In this document: positions 55,306 through 64,000 of the stretch, piece after piece | Layout: the number at the start of each line of letters is the position of its first letter | Position numbering within the stretch: position 1 is the first letter of the stretch | NCBI RefSeq assembly: GCF_024752355.1 | Contig: NZ_JANTHZ010000001.1 | Location: forward strand, 62,001 to 126,000 | DNA length: 64,000 nt | Origin: Ancylobacter mangrovi | GTDB taxonomy: Bacteria; Pseudomonadota; Alphaproteobacteria; Rhizobiales; Xanthobacteraceae | Direction of reading: 5' to 3' | Notes under the pieces: generated by a model | Told to the model about the DNA's origin: nothing | The model's database searches: none | What the model saw: the letters and a program-made list of their open reading frames with translations, nothing else | Program-made: the position numbers and the translations under genes

Positions 55306-56070
55306 TCACGCCGCGTCCTGCTGGTACTCGGCATAGCCATTGGCCTCGAGCTCGAGCGCCAGCTCCTTGCCGCCCGAGCGCACGATGCGGCCCTTGTTCA
55401 TCACATGGACGACGTCGGGGACGATGTGGTTGAGCAGGCGCTGGTAGTGGGTGATGACGATCATCGCGCGGTCCGGCGAGCGCAGCGCGTTCACGCCCTC
55501 GGAGACGACCTTGAGCGCGTCGATGTCGAGGCCGGAATCGGTCTCGTCGAGGATGCACAGCTTGGGCTGGAGCACCGCCATCTGCAGGATCTCGGCGCGC
55601 TTCTTCTCGCCGCCGGAGAAGCCGACATTGACGCCGCGCTTCAGCATGTCCTGGCTGATGCCGAGCCCGCCCGCGCGCTCGCGGATGAGGCGCAGGAAGT
55701 CGGGGGTGGAGATTTCCTCCTCGCCGCGCTTCTTGCGCTGCGCGTTCAGCGCCGAGCGCAGGAAGGTCATGGTAGCGACGCCGGGCACCTCGATCGGGTA
55801 CTGGAAGGCGAGGAACAGGCCCTTCGCGGCGCGCTCGTCGATCTCCATCTCCAGAAGATCCTCGCCCTCGAAGGTTACGGAGCCGTCGGTGACCTCGTAA
55901 TCCTCCTTGCCGGCAAGGATGTAGGAGAGGGTCGACTTGCCCGAGCCGTTCGGGCCCATGATGGCGTGCACCTCGCCGGGGTTCACGCTGAGCGTCAGCC
56001 CCTTGAGGATTTCCCGGCCCTCCTCGCCTTCGATCTTGGCGTGGAGGTTGTCGATTTCGAGCATGGCCAT
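55306..56070 (-). CDS. sufC: Fe-S assembly ATPase SufC
   Basis: ABC-type ATPase that drives the SufBCD scaffold. The 254-residue product has Walker A MGPNGSGKST, the signature FSGGEKKRAEILQMAVL and Walker B LCILDETDSGLDIDAL, with VRSGGKELALELEANGY at the end as usual for SufC. ATG 56070 or ATG 56064 could serve. Lies between sufB (115 bp) and sufD. Confidence 0.97.
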   Translation of the reverse strand: MAMLEIDNLHAKIEGEEGREILKGLTLSVNPGEVHAIMGPNGSGKSTLSYILAGKEDYEVTDGSVTFEGEDLLEMEIDERAAKGLFLAFQYPIEVPGVATMTFLRSALNAQRKKRGEEEISTPDFLRLIRERAGGLGISQDMLKRGVNVGFSGGEKKRAEILQMAVLQPKLCILDETDSGLDIDALKVVSEGVNALRSPDRAMIVITHYQRLLNHIVPDVVHVMNKGRIVRSGGKELALELEANGYAEYQQDAA

Positions 56071-56185
56071 TTCATCAATTCCGTTCTGGAGCGCATCGTC
56101 CCCGCGGTCGGGTGGCGCTGATGTCCGATTGAGGTTCCGGAGCGCGGCCGAGCCGCCTCCGGAACGACGAAGATCGAAAGGGGCG

Positions 56186-57661
<1,476 letters not shown>

Positions 57662-57800
57662 CGTCTCATCTCCTCTCCCGCGCGGGGTCAAGGCCCGCGG
57701 GTCAGGTCAACTGGACCCCTTTAAGCTGCTTCGTGCGCGCGAAACCGCAAGGGGAAAGGCACGTTCGGCGCCGTGCCGGGCACGGGCGCCCTTCGCTTCG

Positions 57801-58970
57801 TCACGCCGCGCGGGCGCGACGCAAAAGACCGGGCCACACACGGCGGAACGCGCCGAGTGCCCGGTCGACATCCTCTTCCCCGCTCGACCAGCCGAAGGAC
57901 AGGCGGATGGCGGAACGGGCGATCCGCTCCGGCACGCCCATCGCTCCCAGCACGTGCGATGCGGTGACCTTGCCCGACGAGCAGGCGGCACCGGCACTGG
58001 CCGCGACCCCTGCCAGGTCGAGCGCGATCACCAAGGTTTCCGCGGGCACGCCCGGAAAGGCGAGGCACGACGTGTTGGGCAGGCGCTCGACGTCGCCGAC
58101 GAGCAGGACCAGCTCGGGGAACTCGCTTCTTAGAGCGCTTTCAAGCCGTTCGCGCAAGGCGTCGATGCGCGCCATTTCGTCTATGACCGACGCGCCCGCG
58201 CGCTCCGCCGCCGCGCCGAAGGCGGCGATGGCGGGAATGTTCTCGCTGCCGGCCCGGCGACCCCTCTCCTGCCCGCCGCCGGCGAACACCGGCGCGGGGC
58301 GCAGGTCCGGGTCGGCGGCGACCAGCGCCCCGGCCCCGGGCGCGCCGCCGATCTTGTGTGCCGAGAGCGACAGCAGGTCGACGCCGAGCGCCCCGATCGA
58401 CACCGGGATGCGGCCGGCCGCCTGCACCGCGTCGGCATGCACCAGCGCGCCGTGGGCATGGGCGCGGCGCGCCACCTCGGCGAGCGGCTGGATCACGCCG
58501 GTCTCGTTGTTCGCCAGCATGACCGAGACCAGCGCGCGCCGGCCGGCCTGCGTCGTGCGCTCGAGCGCCGCGTCGAGTTCCTCCAGGATCACGCGCCCGC
58601 GCGCGTCGACGGGCAGCAGCTCGACCCGCTCGGTGGGGAACCGATGGCCGCGCAGCACGGCGGCGTGCTCGACGGCACTGGTGAGCAGCACGTCACAGCC
58701 GAGCGGCGCCTCGCCGCGGCTGAAATCGGGCGTCAGGGCGAGCGTGTCGGCCTCGGTGCCGCCGGCGGTGAAGATCACCCCGCGCGGGTCCGCGCCGACC
58801 ATGGCCGCCACGCGGGCCCGCGCGGTTTCGATGGTCGCGCGCGCCCCGCGTCCCTCGCCATGGACCGCCGAGCCGTTACCGGTCGCGTCCAGCGCTTCGA
58901 TCAGGGCCGCGCGCGCCTCGGGGCGGATCGGGGCGGTGGCGTTATGATCAAGATAGGTTCGTTCGTGCAT
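57801..58970 (-). CDS. NifS/IscS-type cysteine desulfurase (first suf gene, sufS2-like)
   Basis: Group I PLP cysteine desulfurase, 389 residues. It starts YLDHNATAPIRPEARAAL, has the PLP Lys in LSLSAHKIGGAPGAGAL, and the mobile-loop catalytic Cys in SAGAACSSGKV. Its position ahead of sufB parallels sufS2 in the sufS2BCDS1XA operon of Agrobacterium-type bacteria. Two different desulfurases in one operon imply division of labour, perhaps Fe-S versus other thio-transfers. The ribosome site before ATG 58970 is weak. Confidence 0.93.
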   Translation of the reverse strand: MHERTYLDHNATAPIRPEARAALIEALDATGNGSAVHGEGRGARATIETARARVAAMVGADPRGVIFTAGGTEADTLALTPDFSRGEAPLGCDVLLTSAVEHAAVLRGHRFPTERVELLPVDARGRVILEELDAALERTTQAGRRALVSVMLANNETGVIQPLAEVARRAHAHGALVHADAVQAAGRIPVSIGALGVDLLSLSAHKIGGAPGAGALVAADPDLRPAPVFAGGGQERGRRAGSENIPAIAAFGAAAERAGASVIDEMARIDALRERLESALRSEFPELVLLVGDVERLPNTSCLAFPGVPAETLVIALDLAGVAASAGAACSSGKVTASHVLGAMGVPERIARSAIRLSFGWSSGEEDVDRALGAFRRVWPGLLRRARAA

Positions 58971-59153
58971 GATGCTCGTGGGCTCGAATTGCCGGGCTCA
59001 CGTCCTATATAGGTATTGCCTGCGCGATGCGCCTGCCCTGCACTCGGCGAGCTTGCAAATTGAGTCGCCGTCCGGCATAGCTTCGCATCCGCATCTACGT
59101 CGGGCTGGCCAGTAGGCGATTGAGCGCGCAACCGCTGCAACCGGACGTTGAAA

Positions 59154-59199
59154 GTTAGAATTATTCTAATAAATTAGGATTCATACCCCTTGCCGTCAA
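59154..59199 (-). promoter_or_regulatory. suf operon promoter with Irr-like box over the start point
   Basis: Reading the minus strand, TTGACG (59199-59194), a 17-base spacer and TAATTT (59176-59171) form a strong sigma-70 promoter. Directly after the -10 lies TTAGAA-N3-TTCTAA (59155-59169), agreeing with 12 of 14 arm positions of the ICE consensus TTTAGAA-N3-TTCTAAA. The leader to the first suf gene is about 190 bases. The rest of the gap 58971-59304 holds no reading frame I would defend; CCTATATAGG at about 59004 is another palindrome. Confidence 0.65.
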
Positions 59200-59304
59200 G
59201 GCGCTCGCGGCAAGATCAGGTCCGGACGGCGTAGGCTCCACGGCCCGCGCCGGGCCCGGAAATCATCGGATCCGCCCGCACCGCACCCCAAGGTTTCGAA
59301 CTTC

Positions 59305-59970
59305 ATGCCCGAGGTCATCTTTACCGGCGAGAAGGGGCGTCTCGAAGGCCGCTATCAGCCGGCCAAGACGCGCCATGCGCCGATCGCCATCATCCTGCAC
59401 CCGCACCCGCAGTTCGGGGGCACGATGAACAATCCGGTCGTCTACAACCTCTATTACCAGTTCGTGAATCGCGGATTCTCGACGCTGCGGTTCAACTTCC
59501 GCGGCGTCGGCCGCTCGCAGGGCTCGTTCGACCACGGCCAGGGCGAACTGGCGGATGCCGCCGCCGCGCTGGACTGGGCGCAGTCGATCAACCCCGACGC
59601 GCGCGCCTGCTGGATCGCCGGCTTCTCCTTCGGCGCCTGGATCGGCATGCAGCTTCTGATGCGCCGGCCCGAGGTGGAGGGCTTCATCTCCATCGCCGCG
59701 CCGGCAAATCTCTACGACTTCTCGTTCCTGGCGCCCTGCCCGTCCTCGGGCCTGTTCGTCCATGGCGACAAGGACGCGGTGGTCCCGTTCTCCGCCGTCA
59801 CCGGCCTGGTCGAGAAGCTGAAGACCCAGAAGGGCATCATCATCGAGCAGCAGACCGTGCCGGAGGCCAACCACTTCTTCGACGGCAAGACCGACGAACT
59901 GATGGAAGTGGTGGGCACCTATCTCGACAAGCGCCTGCCCGGCACCGCCAAGAAGACCAGCGCCGCCTGA
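59305..59970 (+). CDS. Small alpha/beta hydrolase
   Basis: A 221-residue cytoplasmic hydrolase of the dienelactone-hydrolase/YsgA-like group: AIILHPHPQFGGTMNNPVVY, LRFNFRGVGRSQGSF, the nucleophile elbow GFSFGAW, acid in HGDKDAVVP and His in EANHFFDGK. All three catalytic residues are in the expected order. Similar genes are common in alphaproteobacteria but their substrate is unknown. ATG 59305 has AAGG ten bases upstream. Divergent from the suf operon; ends in a strong terminator. Confidence 0.9.
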   Translation: MPEVIFTGEKGRLEGRYQPAKTRHAPIAIILHPHPQFGGTMNNPVVYNLYYQFVNRGFSTLRFNFRGVGRSQGSFDHGQGELADAAAALDWAQSINPDARACWIAGFSFGAWIGMQLLMRRPEVEGFISIAAPANLYDFSFLAPCPSSGLFVHGDKDAVVPFSAVTGLVEKLKTQKGIIIEQQTVPEANHFFDGKTDELMEVVGTYLDKRLPGTAKKTSAA

Positions 59971-60028
59971 GCGCCCCACTTGGGGGCGCTAGGCTCCCGT
60001 CGCGGCGGGGCCGGCGAAGGACGACATG

Positions 60029-60063
60029 AAAAAGGCCCGGCGCGTCTCGTGCCGGGCCTTTTT
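60029..60063. terminator. Bidirectional intrinsic terminator
   Basis: AAAAAGGCCCGGC pairs with GCCGGGCCTTTTT around a 9-base loop, between the convergent hydrolase gene and the small exported-protein gene. Confidence 0.93.
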
Positions 60064-60081
60064 CTTTCCGGCCGCTCCGCG

Positions 60082-60462
60082 TCAGTTCAGGACGAGGCGG
60101 GCCGGATTGGTGACCAGCACGGCGTCGCCGCGGCGGGCGATCTCGACGGTGCGGGTCACGCCGTCGCTGGCGCCGGGGACGGAGAAGCTCACCACCTGCT
60201 CGGGCTGAAGCGTGGCGGCGACGCGTACCGGCGCGCCATTGGCCGCGCTCAGCGTGGCGACGACATGGTAGCCGTCGTTCTGGGCGACGTAGTAGGCGAT
60301 GCCGGTGACGTAGCCGAGTTCGATCTTCTGCGCCGCGCCGGGCTGAAGGCCGGCTTCTGCCACCTTGTGTGCCTCCTCGGCGCGCAGCGGGGCGATGACG
60401 GCGACGGCGATGAGGCCCCCGGCAACGGCCAGGGGCAGGATGTCGCGGAAAAGGCTGCGCAT
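60082..60462 (-). CDS. Small exported protein of unknown function
   Basis: A 126-residue protein with a signal peptide (ILPLAVAGGLIAVAVIAPLRA) and a mature beta-rich domain: GYVTGIAYYVAQNDGYHVVATL, PVRVAATLQPEQVVSFSVPG, DAVLVTNPARLVLN. No catalytic motif is seen. ATG 60462 has GGAG eight bases upstream. The 220 bp upstream to anmK are relatively AT-rich and probably hold its promoter; I see no gene in them. Confidence 0.78.
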   Translation of the reverse strand: MRSLFRDILPLAVAGGLIAVAVIAPLRAEEAHKVAEAGLQPGAAQKIELGYVTGIAYYVAQNDGYHVVATLSAANGAPVRVAATLQPEQVVSFSVPGASDGVTRTVEIARRGDAVLVTNPARLVLN

Positions 60463-60682
60463 CTTCTTTGCTCCAAAGTTCTGTCCAGGCTTGTTTTGCG
60501 GAAGCTGCCTGCCTGGCGAGCCGGACTTCCCGGGAGCCCTCAAGATATACTGGATTTTGTGCGCCGCATCATCGAGTTTTGCATCGCACCATTGCATTTC
60601 AGGAATACTGCGACAATCGATCCATAAATTCAGTTTTTCTGAAGATAGTCTTCAATTCGGCTTTCGCCGCGTCCACGACGCC

Positions 60683-61822
60683 TCAGGCGCAGAGAATCCG
60701 GCCGCCGGAAAGGGGGCGCGGCGCGCCGGTCGTGGTGGGAAAAGTCAGCGGCAGGCCGCGCACCGCGCGCACGGCGAGGAAGCCGAAGGCCTGCGCCTCC
60801 AGGAAGTCGCCGGACCACCCGACCGCGTCGGCCGTGACCAGCTCGATGCCCAGCCGCGCGCGCAGCATGGCGAGCAAGGTCGGGTTGCGCGCCCCGCCGC
60901 CGGCCACGATGACGAGGCGCGGGCGCGCCGGCAGAAGCGGCAGGCAGGCCGCCACCGAGGCGGCGGTGAGCGCGGTGAGCGTCGCCGCGCCGTCCTCCAG
61001 GCTCATGGCGTCGAGGCCGCCGCGCTGCGCCACCCAGGCACGGAAGTCGTTGCGGTCGAGCGATTTGGGCGGCGCCTTGGCGAAGAAGGGGTGGTCGAGC
61101 AGCCGCGCGATCGCGCCCTCGTCGACCGTGCCGCACGCGGCCGCTGCACCGTCGCGATCGCAGGGCGTGCCGGTGCGGGCCTTCATGAAGTCGTCGATCA
61201 GCGCGTTTGCCGGGCCGGTGTCGCCGGCCACCGGGTCGCGCTCGCCGTCGATGAAGGTGATGTTGGCGACGCCCCCGAGATTGAGCACCAGCATGGGCCC
61301 GGGTGAGGCGAGCCGGCGCGCCAGCGCGCGATGATAGACCGGCACCAGCGGCGCCCCCTGCCCGCCCGCCGCGACGTCGGCGGCGCGCAGGTCATAGGCG
61401 AGCACCGGGCCGGGCGACGGCACCATGGCCCGCACCGCGTCCAGCAGCGCCGGCCCGTCGCCGATCTGCACGGTGAGGCGCCGCTCCGGCCGGTGCAGCA
61501 CCGTTTGGCCGTGGAAGCCGATGACGGAGACGTCGCGATGCTCGGGAAACTCGGTGAAGAATGCGGCCAGCGCCTGCTCGTGGCGCTCGGTCAGGCGTTG
61601 CTCCGCCTCCTCGATCACCCCCGGACGCGCCGTCCGGTCGGTGAGGCTGGTCGCCGCCTCCAGCGCCTGTTCGAACAGCGCGCGGTCGGCCGCCTCATAG
61701 GGGAAGGTTTGTCCGGGACCTAACGCGTCAACATCTTCGCCGTCGGTCTCGACGAGCGCCACGTCGACGCCGTCGAGCGAGGTTCCGCTCATCAGCCCGA
61801 TCGCCTTGACAGGCCGGTCCAT
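60683..61822 (-). CDS. anmK: Anhydro-N-acetylmuramic acid kinase
   Basis: Cell-wall recycling enzyme that opens and phosphorylates 1,6-anhydro-MurNAc to MurNAc-6-phosphate. The 379-residue product has the ATPase-fold motifs [44 protein letters not shown] with [11 protein letters not shown], and the late [16 protein letters not shown] 61822 has GGAGA seven bases upstream. Divergent from tyrS. Confidence 0.96.
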   Translation of the reverse strand: MDRPVKAIGLMSGTSLDGVDVALVETDGEDVDALGPGQTFPYEAADRALFEQALEAATSLTDRTARPGVIEEAEQRLTERHEQALAAFFTEFPEHRDVSVIGFHGQTVLHRPERRLTVQIGDGPALLDAVRAMVPSPGPVLAYDLRAADVAAGGQGAPLVPVYHRALARRLASPGPMLVLNLGGVANITFIDGERDPVAGDTGPANALIDDFMKARTGTPCDRDGAAAACGTVDEGAIARLLDHPFFAKAPPKSLDRNDFRAWVAQRGGLDAMSLEDGAATLTALTAASVAACLPLLPARPRLVIVAGGGARNPTLLAMLRARLGIELVTADAVGWSGDFLEAQAFGFLAVRAVRGLPLTFPTTTGAPRPLSGGRILCA

Positions 61823-61908
61823 GCACAAGTCTCCGGGATGCTTTCCCCGCGTGAAGCTGTTACATCACCGGCCCGTTCCTAATATGGCGTTGATGCCGGC
61901 AGGCCGAG

Positions 61909-63168
61909 ATGATGAGCTTCCGATCCGATTTCCTCCGCACGCTCGACGAGCGCGGCTTCATCCATCAGATCTCCGATGATGAAGGTCTCGACAAGCTTTT
62001 CGCTACGGAAACCGTCACCGCCTATATCGGCTTCGATCCGACCGCGCCGAGCCTCCATGCCGGCTCGCTGATCCAGATCATGATGCTGCATTGGCTGCAG
62101 GCGACCGGGCACCGCGCGGTCTCGCTGATGGGCGGCGGCACCGGCATGGTGGGCGACCCCTCCTTCAAGGACGAGGCGCGCCAGCTCATGACGCTGGACA
62201 CGATCGAGGCCAACATCGCCTCGATCAAGCGGGTGTTCTCGAACTATCTCGACTACGACGCCGGCGCCACCAGCGCGCTGATGATCAACAACGCCGAATG
62301 GCTGCGGGGCCTCAACTACCTCGAATTCCTGCGCGACGTCGGCCGGCATTTCTCGGTCAACCGCATGCTGTCCTTCGACAGCGTGAAGATGCGGCTCGAG
62401 CGCGAGCAGTCGCTGTCGTTTCTCGAGTTCAACTACATGATCCTGCAGGCCTACGACTTCGTCGAGCTGGCCAAGCGCTACGACTGCCGGCTGCAGATGG
62501 GCGGCTCGGACCAGTGGGGCAACATCGTCAACGGCATCGATCTCGGCCACCGCATGGGCACGCCGCAGCTCTATGCGCTCACCTCGCCGCTGCTCACCAC
62601 CGCCTCCGGCGCCAAGATGGGCAAGTCCGCCAACGGTGCGGTGTGGCTGAACGCCGACATGCTCGGCGCCTACGAGTTCTGGCAGTACTGGCGCAACACT
62701 GAGGACGCGGACGTCACGCGCTTCCTCAAGCTCTACACCACGCTGCCGATGTCCGAGATCGCCCGCCTCTCCGCGCTCGGCGGGGCGGAGATCAACGAGG
62801 TGAAGAAGATCCTCGCCACCGAGGTCACCGCCATGCTGCACGGCCGCGCGGCGGCCGAGGCGGCAGCGGAGACGGCGCGCAAGACCTTCGAGGAAGGCGC
62901 GCTCGCCGCCGACCTGCCGACCGTCGAGCTGGCGGGCGGCACGCTCGGCGCGGACGGGATCGGCGTGCTCTCCGCCTTCTCCGAGGTGGCGGGCCTCGTC
63001 GCCTCCAATGGCGAGGCGCGGCGGCAGATCAAGAGCGGGGGGCTGCGGGTCAACGACGTCGTCGTGACCGACGACAAGCGCGTCCTCACCCCGGCCGACC
63101 TGACGCCGGAGGGCGTGATCAAGCTCTCCTTCGGCAAGAAGAAGCACGTGCTGCTGAAGCCGGTGTGA
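61909..63168 (+). CDS. tyrS: Tyrosyl-tRNA synthetase
   Basis: Class I synthetase charging tRNA-Tyr, 419 residues. The HIGH-equivalent is PSLHAGSL, the KMSKS-equivalent AKMGKSANG, with [25 protein letters not shown] in the tyrosine pocket and a C-terminal S4 RNA-binding domain ([18 protein letters not shown]). The first two codons are both ATG; 61912 may be the true start. A TAATAT at about 61878 could be its -10 element. Confidence 0.97.
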   Translation: MMSFRSDFLRTLDERGFIHQISDDEGLDKLFATETVTAYIGFDPTAPSLHAGSLIQIMMLHWLQATGHRAVSLMGGGTGMVGDPSFKDEARQLMTLDTIEANIASIKRVFSNYLDYDAGATSALMINNAEWLRGLNYLEFLRDVGRHFSVNRMLSFDSVKMRLEREQSLSFLEFNYMILQAYDFVELAKRYDCRLQMGGSDQWGNIVNGIDLGHRMGTPQLYALTSPLLTTASGAKMGKSANGAVWLNADMLGAYEFWQYWRNTEDADVTRFLKLYTTLPMSEIARLSALGGAEINEVKKILATEVTAMLHGRAAAEAAAETARKTFEEGALAADLPTVELAGGTLGADGIGVLSAFSEVAGLVASNGEARRQIKSGGLRVNDVVVTDDKRVLTPADLTPEGVIKLSFGKKKHVLLKPV

Positions 63169-63230
63169 GCCGGGCGCGCGCCGCGCGTCATGGCGGAAAA
63201 CACCCGGCCGCCCGCACGCCCGGCCGCCCG

Positions 63231-64000
63231 CTAGCGCGTCGGCACCAGCGCCGGCGGGGTCGGGTCCGGCGCCTGCCGGAACTCGAAGATCTTGCGCAGG
63301 AAGCCCGGCGCCACCGCCGAGATCGGGTTCACCCGCAAGGTCGGGCCGCTGAGCGGGCCGACGACCTCGTAGGTCACGCCCACCAGCCCCTCATTCGGCC
63401 CGCCGCCGAGGAAGAAGCCCAGCACCGGCACCCGGCTGAACAGGTTGTTGAGCCCGAAGGCCGGCACATAGGTGCCGCGCACCGCGACCCGGTCGGCGGC
63501 GAAGTCGAGCGTGCCGTCGAAGGTCGAGCCCATGGTCGGGCCCCAGATCGCGCCCTCGCGGATGGTGAGCTGCTCGGCCGAGCGCTGGAAGTCGGCCTGC
63601 AGCTTGCGGAAGGCGATCGCCGCGCCCGGCGCCGGCCGGCCGTCCTTGGTCTGGGTCGGGGCGGCGGCGATCAGCCGGTCGAGCCCCGGCTCGCCGCGGA
63701 TCACGAAGTCGCGCATGTTGACCACGCCGCTCTGCGGCCTGCCGTCGCCGCTCGGCGGGTCGACGTCGATCCACAGGTCGCCGCCATAGATGCGGGTGTA
63801 GAGATCGACGAAGCGCAGCAGCGCGCCGGCGTCGCTGGTCGCCACGCGCAGCACGCGCTGGCCGCCCTGCTTGGTCAGTTCGCCCTTCACCCCGCCGTCG
63901 CGCCCGACCAGCGCGGCGAGGTCGAAGGCGGTGAGCGTCCCGTTGCGCCGCGACATGCGCAGCACCGCCTGGCGCATGGTCTCGCCATTGTTGCCCGCCA
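63231..64000 (-). CDS. C-terminal part of an AsmA-like (DUF3971-type) protein, 5' end beyond window
   Basis: The frame is open to the right edge, so only the last 256 codons are seen. The sequence is beta-rich with repeated domain elements of AsmA-family bridge proteins: LRFVDLYTRIYGGDLWIDVD, VVNMRDFVIRGEPGLDRLIAA, GAIWGPTMGSTFDGTLDFAADRVAVRGTYVPAFGLNN and VPVLGFFLGGGPNEGLVGVTYEV near the C-terminus. These proteins span the periplasm and are linked to phospholipid traffic and outer-membrane integrity. Convergent with tyrS. Confidence 0.82.
   Translation of the reverse strand, partial: AGNNGETMRQAVLRMSRRNGTLTAFDLAALVGRDGGVKGELTKQGGQRVLRVATSDAGALLRFVDLYTRIYGGDLWIDVDPPSGDGRPQSGVVNMRDFVIRGEPGLDRLIAAAPTQTKDGRPAPGAAIAFRKLQADFQRSAEQLTIREGAIWGPTMGSTFDGTLDFAADRVAVRGTYVPAFGLNNLFSRVPVLGFFLGGGPNEGLVGVTYEVVGPLSGPTLRVNPISAVAPGFLRKIFEFRQAPDPTPPALVPTR

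Noticed and set aside
63196..63231. Repeated CCCGGCCGCCCG in the tyrS/AsmA-like spacer
   Set aside because: Two short GC-rich copies are expected by chance in DNA of this composition, and no hairpin with a T-run forms.

Overview
This is a high-GC (roughly two-thirds G+C), gene-dense chromosomal stretch from an alphaproteobacterium, most likely order Hyphomicrobiales and possibly a Xanthobacteraceae-type soil or water organism (the family is inference). Pointers are the suf order sufS2-B-C-D-S1-X-A, Irr-type iron boxes, a class I PHA synthase, a GlpX-type fructose bisphosphatase and a complete urea uptake plus urease block. I see no rRNA, tRNA, CRISPR array, phage or insertion sequence. The long antisense reading frames typical of such DNA were discarded.

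Layout. 1-3.8 kb: a truncated GT-C glycosyltransferase and a GAF-PAS-GGDEF-EAL protein. 4.0-15.5 kb: one continuous minus-strand nitrogen block, urtABCDE then ureD, a fused ureAB, ureC, ureE (with a huge His tail), ureF and ureG, headed by a textbook sigma-54 promoter. 15.6-23.3 kb: an aminotransferase, then a tightly packed periplasmic cassette of imelysin, Tat-exported multicopper oxidase, di-heme cytochrome, second imelysin and DUF1513 protein, with an Irr-like box between its -35 and -10 elements. A 95-residue unknown protein just upstream has the same promoter geometry. 24-37 kb: a HI0933-type flavoprotein, recJ, a TetR regulator divergent from a homocysteine methyltransferase, a phytase-like secreted protein with a possible PHO box, an EamA permease, an esterase, glpX, hom, alaC and a lipoprotein. 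37.4-45.5 kb: a PHA synthase with an unusual ~335-residue Lys/Ala/Pro-rich N-terminus, a DUF1311-type secreted protein, argC, a small unknown protein, parE and a LysE-type exporter. 45.6-51 kb: a TPCP-type metal P-ATPase, a GreA/B-like factor, a DEAD-box helicase, MscS and TfoX. 51-59 kb: the suf Fe-S operon, with a VOC-family gene inserted and an Irr-like box at its promoter. 59-64 kb: a small hydrolase, an exported unknown, anmK, tyrS and the end of an AsmA-like protein.

How it fits together. Nitrogen: urea import feeds a nickel urease and is probably switched on by RpoN under nitrogen limitation. Iron: three Irr-like boxes (periplasmic imelysin/oxidase cassette, small Cys protein, suf) suggest a local iron-responsive group. 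The two observations most worth pursuing are the iron-box-controlled imelysin-oxidase-cytochrome cassette and the PHA synthase carrying a histone-H1/PhaF-like tail.
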